64,000 bases of DNA. It comes from JAVVHH01 sp964657565 (GTDB lineage: Bacteria; Pseudomonadota; Alphaproteobacteria; Acetobacterales; Acetobacteraceae). Positions 35,350 through 42,819 of the stretch are shown here, in pieces. The stretch lies in the NCBI GenBank assembly GCA_964657565.1, contig CAZZVQ010000013.1:1-64000 (forward strand), written 5' to 3'. The notes below the pieces were generated by a model. It had not been told where the DNA came from. It saw nothing but the letters and a program-made list of their open reading frames with translations, and did no database searches. The translations under genes were made by a program, and so were the position numbers. The stretch's first letter is position 1. Every line of letters begins with the position of its first letter.

Positions 35350-36351
35350 ATGTGTAAGGCAGTTGGTGTTGCGGCGATGGTGGCTGCGGTCGTGGTTTCG
35401 GTCGCAGCCCCGGCAAACGCTCTGCCGCCGGAGGATCCGCACGGCATCTTCACGCTGCAGATCGAAAATGACGCGACCTCGACCCGGCGCGGCACGAGCG
35501 ACGAATACTACACCAGCGGCCTGCGCCTGGGCTACACGACCGGCACGACGGGGGTGCCGGACTTCCTGGCCAAGTTCGGCCATACGGTCTGGGGCGACGG
35601 GATGCAGCGGGTCAGTTTCGACCTCAGCCAGTCGATCTTCACGCCGGCGAACACGCAGATCAACCCACCGGATCCGCGAGACCGGCCCTATGCCGGCTGG
35701 TTGCGCGCCGATGTGCAATTGCTGACCGACAAGGACAACTCGCGTAGCGTGCTCGGGCTCGGTCTCGGCGTGGTGGGCTCGGCGGCGCTGGGGCGCGAGG
35801 TGCAGAACGGGTTCCATGACATCATCGGCGACACCGAGAACAAGGGCTGGGGCGCGCAGCTGCCGAACGAGCCGACCCTGCAATTGCTGGCGGCGCGGAC
35901 CTACCGGCTGCCGATCGCGCGGGTGGCGGGGCTGGAGACGGATGCGTTGCCGGCGGTGACGCTGAACGTCGGCAATGCGCTGGATTATGTCGAGGCCGGG
36001 TTCGTGCTGCGGCTCGGCCAGGGCTTGGACAGTGATTATGGCGCGCCGCGGATCCAGCCGGGGTTCAGTGGCGGAGACGCTTATACGCCGACGCGGCCGT
36101 TCGCGTGGTATGTGTTCGCCGGCGCGAACGGGCGGGCGGTGGCGCGGAACCTGTTCCTCGACGGCAGCACCTTCCAGAGCAGCCCCAGCGTCGGCCATCG
36201 CGGCCTGGTCGGCGAGATGGAGCTCGGCGCGGCGATGATGCTGGCCGGGGTTCGGGTGACGTATACGCAGGTGTTCCAGACGCCCGAGTTCGGACGGCAG
36301 CGGGCCGGGTTGTTCAATTTTGGCTCGCTGTCGGCATCGGTTCGTTTCTAG
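35350..36351 (+). CDS. LpxR-family lipid A 3'-O-deacylase-like outer-membrane protein
   Basis: 333 residues with signal peptide (MCKAVGVAAMVAAVVVSVAAPANA) and beta-barrel character, ending in aromatic ASVRF as for outer-membrane proteins. LpxR (DUF2219) features are the N-terminal LQIENDATST...DEYYTSGLRLGY region and VQNGFHDIIGDTENKGWGAQLPNEP-type block (split here as VQNGFHDIIG and KGWGAQLPNEP), which holds the catalytic His. It removes 3'-acyl chains of lipid A in characterised members. In this organism the activity is unproven. Confidence 0.85.
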   Translation: MCKAVGVAAMVAAVVVSVAAPANALPPEDPHGIFTLQIENDATSTRRGTSDEYYTSGLRLGYTTGTTGVPDFLAKFGHTVWGDGMQRVSFDLSQSIFTPANTQINPPDPRDRPYAGWLRADVQLLTDKDNSRSVLGLGLGVVGSAALGREVQNGFHDIIGDTENKGWGAQLPNEPTLQLLAARTYRLPIARVAGLETDALPAVTLNVGNALDYVEAGFVLRLGQGLDSDYGAPRIQPGFSGGDAYTPTRPFAWYVFAGANGRAVARNLFLDGSTFQSSPSVGHRGLVGEMELGAAMMLAGVRVTYTQVFQTPEFGRQRAGLFNFGSLSASVRF

Positions 36352-36608
36352 GGGAACGACGCCGGTCGCGCTCGCGAGCGTTTTGGTGGTGCGTACGATT
36401 TGACCAGCCACTGTCATAAATATCTCGGCCGACCCGCTTACGGGCACTGATCTCGGCCAGATTGAGTGCTTGTAGAGCATATTTAAGCCGACTTTGCACA
36501 ATATTTGAGCTTTCGCCTCAGCCCATAGCGGTCAGGTTGGCGCCACGGGGCGATCATTGCCCAACGGCCGCGGTGCAAATTCGTGATTCGCGGCAGTCGC
36601 GCCAACGA
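36352..36608. other. intergenic region upstream of the nitrate-transporter promoter
   Basis: About 257 bp without a gene. A 12-bp palindrome CGCTCGCGAGCG followed by TTTT (36369-36384) might weakly end the lpxR transcript. The middle is AT-rich for this genome (36411-36510), suitable for bending between an enhancer and a sigma-54 promoter. Confidence 0.45.
36495..36510 (+). promoter_or_regulatory. possible NtrC half-site region
   Basis: TGCACAATATTTGAGC has one good NtrC-like half (TGCAC) and a poor second half. A separate GGTGCA lies at 36572-36577. The first is about 125-140 bp before the predicted transcription start, the normal enhancer distance. Weak evidence on its own. Confidence 0.3.
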
Positions 36609-36624
36609 TGGCACGAAAACTGCT
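36609..36624 (+). promoter_or_regulatory. putative sigma-54 promoter of the nitrate transporter
   Basis: TGGCACGAAAACTGCT matches the -24 element TGGCACG exactly, with GC of the -12 element 10 bp after the GG. Only one base of TTGCT differs (CTGCT). Transcription would begin near 36635, leaving a leader of about 260 nt before the transporter ATG. Nitrate uptake is a classic NtrC/sigma-54 target. Confidence 0.75.
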
Positions 36625-36644
36625 TCAAGGATGAAGGAGGTGCG

Positions 36645-36758
36645 ATGGCGTGCCTCGATCGCGCGAACGCACTGCGTGTCGGGCCCACGACGATGTGGGC
36701 TGCGTGTGCCTCGATGTCGCGGCTCGGTCGGCCGTTCTCTGGAGGGCACCATGAATGA
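36645..36758 (+). CDS. possible leader peptide ORF 1 (37 codons)
   Basis: A 37-residue ORF whose ATG has a near-perfect Shine-Dalgarno AAGGAGG 4 nt upstream, 10 nt after the predicted transcription start. The translation (MACLDRANALRVGPTTMWAA...) shows no domain. It may be a translated leader coupled to RNA folding, because the 36683-36700 hairpin lies inside it. Its stop overlaps the start of the next tiny ORF. Confidence 0.4.
   Translation: MACLDRANALRVGPTTMWAACASMSRLGRPFSGGHHE
36683..36700 (+). promoter_or_regulatory. leader hairpin A
   Basis: Perfect 6-bp stem GCCCAC/GTGGGC closing a hexanucleotide loop GACGAT. Hexaloop hairpins are the kind bound by ANTAR antiterminators such as NasR in nitrate operons, but the A1/G4 loop rule is not met exactly. 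Confidence 0.4.
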
Positions 36759-36828
36759 AATCGCGAGCATCGACACCAACGGCCCCCCGTTGATCAGTAA
36801 CTGCGCGCCATCGAGCGTCACCGTTTAA
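36751..36828 (+). CDS. possible leader peptide ORF 2 (25 codons)
   Basis: 25-residue ORF MNEIASIDTNGPPLISNCAP... with GGAGGG 5 nt before its ATG; it overlaps the end of ORF 1 and ends 67 bp before the transporter gene. Residues are less Arg-rich than random frames here. It could be a leader peptide or a small peptide precursor. No relatives are known to me. Confidence 0.35.
   Translation: MNEIASIDTNGPPLISNCAPSSVTV
36777..36792 (+). promoter_or_regulatory. leader hairpin B
   Basis: Perfect 6-bp stem CAACGG/CCGTTG with loop CCCC, located inside tiny ORF 2. Confidence 0.35.
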
Positions 36829-36836
36829 TCCGCGTC

Positions 36837-36863
36837 GGTAGCTGATCATCCGGATCGGCTGCC
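36837..36863 (+). promoter_or_regulatory. leader hairpin C, before the nitrate-transporter start
   Basis: 11-bp stem (GGTAGCTGATC / GATCGGCTGCC, two G-U pairs) with a 5-nt loop ATCCG, ending 32 nt before the transporter ATG. It is not followed by a U-run, so if it regulates it would do so through translation or as an antiterminator target rather than as a simple intrinsic terminator. Confidence 0.45.
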
Positions 36864-36895
36864 ACTCGACCCCTTAATCTTGTCGGGAAGATCCC

Positions 36896-38224
36896 ATGAC
36901 CAGCGCTAAAGCCACTAAAATCGATTTATTCTCGTTCACGACACCGCAGATGCGTGCGTTCCATATGACCTGGATCGCGTTCTTCGTCTGCTTCTTCGCC
37001 TGGTTCGCCACCGCGCCGCTGATGCCGATCATCAAGGGCGACCTGAAGCTTAGCAACGACGAGGTGTACTCCATCACCATCGCCGGCGTGCTGGCCACGG
37101 TGCTCGCGCGTTGCGTCATCGGGCCGCTGTGCGACAAGTATGGGCCGCGGGCCACCTATACGGCGCTCCTGGCGTTCGGCTCGTTGCCGGTGTTCGCCAT
37201 CGCGTTCGCGTGGGACTACAACTCGTTCCTGATCGGCCGCTTGTTCATCGGCATCATCGGCGCCAGCTTCGTCGTGACGCAGTTCCACACGTCGGTGATG
37301 TTCGCGCCGAACGTCGTGGGCACGGCCAACGCGACGGTCGGCGGCTGGGGCAATGCCGGCGGCGGCGTGACGCAGTCGGTCATGCCGCTGATCCTGGCCG
37401 GCATCGTCGCCTTCGGGGCTAGCCAGAGCCTGGGCTGGCGCGAGGCGCAGATCTTGCCGGGCGTCCTGATGCTGATCGTGGCGGTGTTCTACTGGAAGTA
37501 TACCCAGGACACGCCCGAGGGGAACTTCAGCGATATGCGCCGGGCCGGGATCTCGACGGAGGTCGGCAAGAAGGGCGGCTGGGCCGTGATGAAGGAAGCG
37601 GCCGGGAACTACCGGGTGTGGGTGCTGGCCGCCTGCTATGGCGCATCGTTCGGTGTCGAGTTGTTCGTCCACTCGATCGCGGTGACGTATTTCTTCAACC
37701 GTTATCAGATGACGGTCGAGACGGCCGGCTTGGCGGTCGGCGCGTTCGGCCTGCTCGCGCTGTTCGCCCGCGCCTTGGGTGGCATCGTCTCCGACAAGAT
37801 CGCGATGACCAAGGGCCTGGATGGGCGCACCTGGATGCTGTTCACGATGATGATCGGCGAGGGCATCTTCCTGATCGGCTTCTCGCAATCCACCGGGATC
37901 GTCATGGCGATCTCGATGCTGCTGGTGTTCGGGCTGTTCACGCATATGGCCTGCGGCGCGCTCTATGCGCTGGTGCCGTTCATCGACCGCAAGATTCTCG
38001 GCGGCGTGTGCGGCATCATCGGTGCGGGCGGCAACATCGGCGGCGTTGCGGCCGGGTTGCTGCTGCGCGGCACGGGCAACCCGCAGCTCTGTTTCATGGT
38101 GCTCGGCGTCTGCGCGCTGATCTGTGCCTGCGGCGCGGCGATGATCCGCTTCTCCATGAAGCACAAGCAGGAAGAGCAGGCGCTGTATCAAGAGGCTGTC
38201 GAGGCGCGGATGGCGACTGCCTGA
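36896..38224 (+). CDS. NarK/NNP-family nitrate/nitrite MFS transporter
   Basis: Twelve-span transporter of 442 residues. Family-diagnostic motifs are FFAWFATAPLMPIIKGDLKL near the N-terminus, RCVIGPLCDKYGPR, the nitrate signature GWGNAGGGVTQ, and the second-half GIIGAGGNIGGVAAG. It imports nitrate (or exchanges nitrite) across the inner membrane. The assimilatory nitrate/nitrite reductase genes are not in the window. The gene stands alone behind a sigma-54-like promoter and long leader and ends at a strong terminator, so it is monocistronic. narK and nasA roles cannot be separated from sequence alone. Confidence 0.93.
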   Translation: MTSAKATKIDLFSFTTPQMRAFHMTWIAFFVCFFAWFATAPLMPIIKGDLKLSNDEVYSITIAGVLATVLARCVIGPLCDKYGPRATYTALLAFGSLPVFAIAFAWDYNSFLIGRLFIGIIGASFVVTQFHTSVMFAPNVVGTANATVGGWGNAGGGVTQSVMPLILAGIVAFGASQSLGWREAQILPGVLMLIVAVFYWKYTQDTPEGNFSDMRRAGISTEVGKKGGWAVMKEAAGNYRVWVLAACYGASFGVELFVHSIAVTYFFNRYQMTVETAGLAVGAFGLLALFARALGGIVSDKIAMTKGLDGRTWMLFTMMIGEGIFLIGFSQSTGIVMAISMLLVFGLFTHMACGALYALVPFIDRKILGGVCGIIGAGGNIGGVAAGLLLRGTGNPQLCFMVLGVCALICACGAAMIRFSMKHKQEEQALYQEAVEARMATA

Positions 38225-38254
38225 ACCGGTTCTTCATCGGCGTCACAAGAGAAA

Positions 38255-38275
38255 GGGCGCTGCGGCGCCCTTTTT
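38255..38275. terminator. intrinsic terminator between nitrate transporter and acyltransferase genes
   Basis: GGGCGC-TGCG-GCGCCC followed by TTTTT, 30 nt after the transporter stop. On the other strand the stem is followed by CTTTC, so it may also serve the convergent acyltransferase gene, whose stop abuts it. Confidence 0.85.
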
Positions 38276-39357
38276 CAATGGTCTCCGAAGCGGGTCGGCG
38301 CGAGAGGCTGGAGCCGCCACCACAGCACGGGGCGGTTGAGCGGCAGCAGGGCGCGGCCGAGTTGGACGCAGGGCTTTTCGACCGCAACATGCAGCAGCCA
38401 TGAGAGGGCAATGACGGCGACCGTCGCCACGGCCAGCACGACGCGCTGGTCGACCCCGACGAGCCATCGCATGACCAGGTCGAGGACCGGCAGGTGGATC
38501 AGATAGACCGGATAGCTGATCACGCCGAGCGCCGACATGATCGCGAAGGGCCGGTCGCGTAGCATGTAGAAACCGAAGAACACCACGCTGGCAGCGACGT
38601 AGCTGATGACGAAGCGCTGCGGGTTCTCGTCGAACCCCCAGGACCAGCTGTAGCCGAGGAAGAAGGAGACGACGAGGAGCGAGGCAACGCAGAGAGCCAC
38701 GGCGTAGAAAACTCGCGCGGTGGCCTGTCCGGTGTCGACGATCGACCTGATGTTACCGGTGAAGATGACCGCGAGCCCGATGGGGACGGCAATCGGCGTC
38801 CTCACGTGGAAATGGAACCGCATGTAGCCGAGGAGAACGGCGAGGACGGCGAAACCGATCGCCAGACTCGCGATGAGCCAGAGCTGGTTGAAGCGCCGAG
38901 CGAGAATGGTGAGGGTGATGATGCCGTAGAAGATGAGCTCGATCTGCAGCGTCCAATACACGCCGATGACGTTTTCGACGCCGACGAAGCGCTGGATCAT
39001 CGTGATGTTGATCAGAGTCGTGAGCAAGTTGGTGTGAAATGCGAGCACGCCGAGGAGCAACGACAGCCAATACAAAGGATACAGGCGGAACAAACGCGAC
39101 CATCCGAAGCGGAACGCGGCAGCGTCCTGGTTGGGGCGGACGGAGCGCGGGACGACATACCCGCTGATGAAGAAGAACACCGCCACGCCGAACCCGCCAG
39201 GATCGAAGTAGTCGCGGAGCGGGAGGTCCGCGACCTGCGAGTAGTAGTGGCCGAACATGACCATCAGCGAGGAGAGCGCTCTGAGTGCGTCGAGCCAATA
39301 AAGACGGCGCGAGTCGCCTTGGACCGCAACACTTTTCTCTTTGCCAGCCCAACTCAT
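38275..39357 (-). CDS. acyltransferase family 3 (OafA/YrhL-like) membrane protein
   Basis: 360-residue integral-membrane acyltransferase with about ten spans. Family features are LYWLDALRALSSLMVMFGHYY (catalytic-type His in GHYY), the FFFISGYVVPRS motif, RFGWSRLFRLYPLYWLS, VYWTLQIELIFYG, and a late ISYPVYLIHLPV. Members O-acetylate surface polysaccharides, peptidoglycan or other glycans; the target here is unknown. Possibly linked to the polysaccharide locus at 4692-13849. Confidence 0.9.
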   Translation of the reverse strand: MSWAGKEKSVAVQGDSRRLYWLDALRALSSLMVMFGHYYSQVADLPLRDYFDPGGFGVAVFFFISGYVVPRSVRPNQDAAAFRFGWSRLFRLYPLYWLSLLLGVLAFHTNLLTTLINITMIQRFVGVENVIGVYWTLQIELIFYGIITLTILARRFNQLWLIASLAIGFAVLAVLLGYMRFHFHVRTPIAVPIGLAVIFTGNIRSIVDTGQATARVFYAVALCVASLLVVSFFLGYSWSWGFDENPQRFVISYVAASVVFFGFYMLRDRPFAIMSALGVISYPVYLIHLPVLDLVMRWLVGVDQRVVLAVATVAVIALSWLLHVAVEKPCVQLGRALLPLNRPVLWWRLQPLAPTRFGDH

Positions 39358-39520
39358 CGACGTCTCCGACCAACCAAGCGCCAGCAGCTCTCAATTTCCG
39401 TTTTGAATGGGGCGCGCCACTTTTGGCGGCATCCGCGCGAGATCACGAGCATGAACCCTCGCGATACCAATAAGGGCCACTAACGTCTCAAAAAACAAAC
39501 TTCCCCTGCTTAGTCAAAAT

Positions 39521-39545
39521 AATCATGAGTGTCACCATCATGATT
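39521..39545. repeat. inverted repeat 1 of a double palindrome
   Basis: Arms AATCATGA and TCATGATT are perfect reverse complements around a 9-bp spacer. AT-rich compared with its surroundings. Read leftward it is followed by ATTTTG, so it might terminate the bpt transcript, or act as an operator for the acyltransferase gene. Confidence 0.5.
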
Positions 39546-39546
39546 C

Positions 39547-39574
39547 GTTCGACATGAACACGTTCATGTCGAAC
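39547..39574. repeat. inverted repeat 2 of a double palindrome
   Basis: Two 13-bp arms, GTTCGACATGAAC and GTTCATGTCGAAC, are perfect reverse complements separated only by AC. It begins 1 bp after inverted repeat 1. With so short a spacer it would more naturally bind a symmetric protein dimer than fold as RNA. It lies 62 bp after the bpt gene's stop and about 190 bp upstream of the acyltransferase start. Confidence 0.6.
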
Positions 39575-39636
39575 CGTCCCCGCGCGGACGCCGACACTCT
39601 CGTGACACCGTGGCAACGGGGTAGACGGTCGTCCGG

Positions 39637-40413
39637 TTAGCCGGTGGTTTCTTGGATCAGGACCGGGCTGGCGCCTGCGCCTTCCGCGGCCTCGCCATCG
39701 GTCAGCATGCGCCATGAGCCGCCGACCAGGATTTCGCAGGGTCGGAAGCGGGCCTTGTACGCCATCTTGCGGCTCTCGGGAACCCAGTAGCCGAGATAGA
39801 CGTAGGGAAGGCCCTCTTCGCGGGCGCGATCGATCAACCAGAGGATCGAGTAGGTGCCGAGAGATTGCCGCTCCAGTTCGGGGGCGAAGAAGCTGTAGAC
39901 GGCGGAGAGGCCGTCGCCCAGGCGGTCGGTCAGGCAGCCGCCGATCAGGCGGTCGCCGAGACGGAACTCGGTGATGAAGGTCTCGATCGGCGTGTCTTCG
40001 ACCATCGCGCGGAAGTCGTAGAAGCTCATCGTCGCCATGTCGCCTTCGCCATGGCGGTTCTGCTGATAGCGCTGGAACAATTGGAATTGCTCGGCGGTGG
40101 CGCGGGCCGGCACGTCGTAGGCGATCACGGCCTGGTTGTAGCGGGCGATGCGGCGCAGGCCGCGGTCGGGCTCGAACAGCGCGACGGGGATGCGGATTGG
40201 CACGCAAGCCTGGCAGTTGGGGCAGACCGGCGCGTAGGCGATGTTGTGGCTGCGGCGGAAGCCAGCGCGCGACAGGCGGTCGTGCAACCGCTCGGCTTCC
40301 GGTCCGGTGATCTCGGTGACGACTTTTCGCTCGGTCCGTCCCGCCACGTAGGGGCAGGGCAGGGGAGCCGTCGTGTAGAAGAATTGCGGCCGTCGCGGTG
40401 GCTTATACGTCAT
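39637..40413 (-). CDS. bpt: aspartate/glutamate leucyltransferase (Bpt), N-end rule
   Basis: Leucyl-tRNA-protein transferase that adds Leu to N-terminal Asp/Glu of proteins, marking them for ClpS-ClpAP degradation. 258 residues. The N-terminal ATE domain has TTAPLPCPYVAGRTERKVVTE-like text and the Cys cluster YAPVCPNCQACVPIRIPV. The C-terminal domain shows RLGDRLIGGCLTDRLGDGLSAVYSFF and YVYLGYWVPESRKMAYKARF. Bacterial members of this ATE family are the Bpt type. Confidence 0.92.
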   Translation of the reverse strand: MTYKPPRRPQFFYTTAPLPCPYVAGRTERKVVTEITGPEAERLHDRLSRAGFRRSHNIAYAPVCPNCQACVPIRIPVALFEPDRGLRRIARYNQAVIAYDVPARATAEQFQLFQRYQQNRHGEGDMATMSFYDFRAMVEDTPIETFITEFRLGDRLIGGCLTDRLGDGLSAVYSFFAPELERQSLGTYSILWLIDRAREEGLPYVYLGYWVPESRKMAYKARFRPCEILVGGSWRMLTDGEAAEGAGASPVLIQETTG

Positions 40414-40484
40414 GCATCAGCGTTCCAGAGCCTATGTTCTCGGAAGCCCGGCTGCGGGTCAACGCCCTATTATACTTACTATCG

Positions 40485-42806
40485 TCACGGGCGTAGTTCG
40501 ATCGTGCCATCGACCGTTTCCGGCGCCGGACCGAGGCGGATCGGCACCCCGTCGCGCCAGCGCTGCAGCGTGCCGGCGGCTTGCGGGCTCAACGGGTTGC
40601 CGGATTGGCCGGGGGCCAGGCCGAACAGGCTGGTATCCAGATCGGCCAGGTCATACACGCCGCGAAAGGCCGGGCCATGCGCCGACATGTAACCCGGCGC
40701 GCGCATGCCGCCGCGGAACACCGTGCTGTCATCGCCGGGTTGCGGGATCGACCACGTCGCCAGGTTGCCGATCAGCGGTAGGCTGCCCAGCAAGCGGTGC
40801 GAGAACACCGCCTGGTGCAGCGTGCCCCACTCGGTCTGTTCCCATCCGGACGGGAGGGACGCGGCGGTTTCGCTCAGGCTCTGGGTGAGAAGCGCGCTGC
40901 AATCGCCGGTCGGGAGGGCGCCGCCGCAGAGCGCGGTGCCGCCGCGGGCGAGGGCTTGGCCGATGATCTCGGTGGTCGGCCCGACCGGGGCGCCGGGGAT
41001 GCCGAGGCTGGCCAGGATGTCGGCGCGGAGCTGGCGGGTCCAAGCGTTGAAGGCGAGGGGCTGCGGCAGGTCAAGCCGCATCGAGCCGTCCCAACTACGC
41101 AGCAGCGCGAGCACGCGCTGGCTGGCGGCGTCGGCGGGCTTGGTCGCCAGCAGCGCCGGCAGGATCTCGCGGGCGAAATCGCTGACGACATCGACCTGCA
41201 TGGCGGCAAAGTCGGCGCGGTCGTGCTTCGGGCGGACGCCGAGCAGGGTGCGGATGCGGCGGGCGCGCCAGTCGCCGAACTGCTCGGCGCCCATGAAGAC
41301 GGGGAAGTCGGGGCCGGCGACGGGCTCGTTGGCATTGACGATGCGGCCGCTGGCCGGGCCGACGACGTGCGGCAGCGCGGTGCCGCCGGCGAAACCGGTC
41401 CAGTCATGCGCGCCGTCGGCGCCCGACACCGGCACGCTGCCGTCGCCGGCGCGCCGCAGGGGTACGCGGCCGGTGGTGTATTGCGCGATGCCGGCGCGGT
41501 CGGCGACGAGCAGGTTCTGCACCGGAGCGGTGATGTCGGCCCCGGCGCGGCCGGCCTCGGCGGCGGTGGTGGCGCGGTTGAGCGCGAGCAGGCCGGAGGC
41601 CGAGGTATCGGGAACGATCAGGCTGGCCATGGAGACGGCAAGGATCGTGGGGGAGGGCGTGGGGTCCAGATCGCTGAGCACGGGGCCGTGCCGGGTCTCG
41701 CGGATGGTCAGGATGGCGTCGGGGGCGCCGCGGATCTGGATGTGCTCCTGCCGGGTCACGAACGGCTTCGGGCCGTCGGGGGTCGCATACTGGCCGTTCG
41801 GGAGCGGGGTTTCGACGAACACGTCCTGGGTGTCGGCGCCGGTGGTGGTGAAGGTCCAGGCGAGGGTGCCGTTATGGCCGATGACCAGGAACGGCACCCC
41901 GGGGGCGAAGGCGCCGGCGAGCACCCGGCCCGGGGTCTCGATGCGGGCGAGGTACCAGATGCTCGGGAAGGTCAGCCCGAGATGTGGGTCGCCGGCCAGG
42001 AGGGGCGCGCCGGTCGTGCTGTGGGCGCCGTCGACGGCCCATTCGTTGCTGGCCTCTCGGGGCAGGGTGAACGGCGCCGGGAAGCGCGGGATCAGCTCGG
42101 CCAATCTGGAGGGCGATGGCAGTGCGGCATCGGGGCGGGCGGTGCCGGCCCAGTTCGGCCACAACGCCCGCTGGACGGCCGGCGATAGCTTGGGTGCCAA
42201 CTCGGCGCGGTAGAGTTCGCTGCGCCAGTTGCCGGCGAGATACTGGGCCATGGTCTTGCCCCAGAGGAGCGAGTCGACCGGCGACCAGGGTTCCGGCGCG
42301 CCGAGCAGGATGAACTCGGGCGCCGCGAACCGGCCGCGCTGCTCGATATAGGCGTTCACCCCGCGCGCATAGGCGTCGAGCATCGCACGGGTGGCCGGGT
42401 CGAGGTTGGGCAGTTCGGCCTCGGCTTTGCGGCGCATGCCGAGGGTGCGGTTGGTCCGGTCCAGCCGCAGCGTGATGGACCCGGCCAGCTCGGACAGGCG
42501 GCCGGACGCGGCGCGGCGCATCAGCTCCATCTGGAACATGCGATCGCGGGCGTGCATGTAGCCCAGCGCGGCGGCCGCATCGGTCTCGGACGACGCCTTG
42601 ATCCACGGGATCCCGTCCGGGTCGAGCTGCACCGTGACCGGTCCGGCGAGGCCGGGCAGTCGCACCTGATCGTCGCTCGGCGGCGTCGCCCACCAGAGCG
42701 TCAGCGCGACGAAGCCCGCGGCGAGCAGGACGAGCGCGACCAGGCCGAGCAACGCCCGTCCGATCCATCGCAACAGCCGGGACCGGCCGGCCGGCCGGGC
42801 CATCAA
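40485..42806 (-). CDS. penicillin acylase family protein (Ntn hydrolase)
   Basis: 773-residue self-processing amidase with a membrane anchor (RALLGLVALVLLAAGFVALTL). The alpha-chain region has GPVTVQLDPDGIPWIKASSE and ALGYMHARDRMFQMELMRR. The nucleophile region is ASNEWAVDGAHSTTGAPLLAG, in which the Ser before NEWAV becomes the N-terminal catalytic residue, followed by GDPHLGLTFPSIWY and LVIGHNGTLAWTFTTTGAD. Substrates may be N-acyl-homoserine lactones, beta-lactams or other amides. Same direction as bpt with a 71-bp gap. Confidence 0.92.
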   Translation of the reverse strand: MMARPAGRSRLLRWIGRALLGLVALVLLAAGFVALTLWWATPPSDDQVRLPGLAGPVTVQLDPDGIPWIKASSETDAAAALGYMHARDRMFQMELMRRAASGRLSELAGSITLRLDRTNRTLGMRRKAEAELPNLDPATRAMLDAYARGVNAYIEQRGRFAAPEFILLGAPEPWSPVDSLLWGKTMAQYLAGNWRSELYRAELAPKLSPAVQRALWPNWAGTARPDAALPSPSRLAELIPRFPAPFTLPREASNEWAVDGAHSTTGAPLLAGDPHLGLTFPSIWYLARIETPGRVLAGAFAPGVPFLVIGHNGTLAWTFTTTGADTQDVFVETPLPNGQYATPDGPKPFVTRQEHIQIRGAPDAILTIRETRHGPVLSDLDPTPSPTILAVSMASLIVPDTSASGLLALNRATTAAEAGRAGADITAPVQNLLVADRAGIAQYTTGRVPLRRAGDGSVPVSGADGAHDWTGFAGGTALPHVVGPASGRIVNANEPVAGPDFPVFMGAEQFGDWRARRIRTLLGVRPKHDRADFAAMQVDVVSDFAREILPALLATKPADAASQRVLALLRSWDGSMRLDLPQPLAFNAWTRQLRADILASLGIPGAPVGPTTEIIGQALARGGTALCGGALPTGDCSALLTQSLSETAASLPSGWEQTEWGTLHQAVFSHRLLGSLPLIGNLATWSIPQPGDDSTVFRGGMRAPGYMSAHGPAFRGVYDLADLDTSLFGLAPGQSGNPLSPQAAGTLQRWRDGVPIRLGPAPETVDGTIELRP

Positions 42807-42819
42807 TGGAGAATTTTTC

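Noticed and set aside
35350..36351. lpxR as part of the nitrogen-controlled set
   Set aside because: It lies between the two sigma-54-like promoters but has its own upstream gap and no -24/-12 element was found near its start.
36583..36828. 81-residue ORF across the nitrate-transporter leader
   Set aside because: Its start precedes the predicted transcription start and it has no ribosome-binding site. Only its last 25 codons, with their own ATG and good ribosome-binding site, are retained.
36683..36863. Standard NasR/ANTAR antiterminator target
   Set aside because: A hexaloop hairpin exists, but the loop GACGAT does not have A at position 1 with G at position 4, and the second hairpin has a 5-nt loop. 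Kept only as a possibility.
39547..39574. Alphaproteobacterial LexA box (GTTC-N7-GTTC)
   Set aside because: GTTC and GAAC words are present but the GTTC copies are 11 bp apart (N11), not N7, and the neighbours are not SOS genes.
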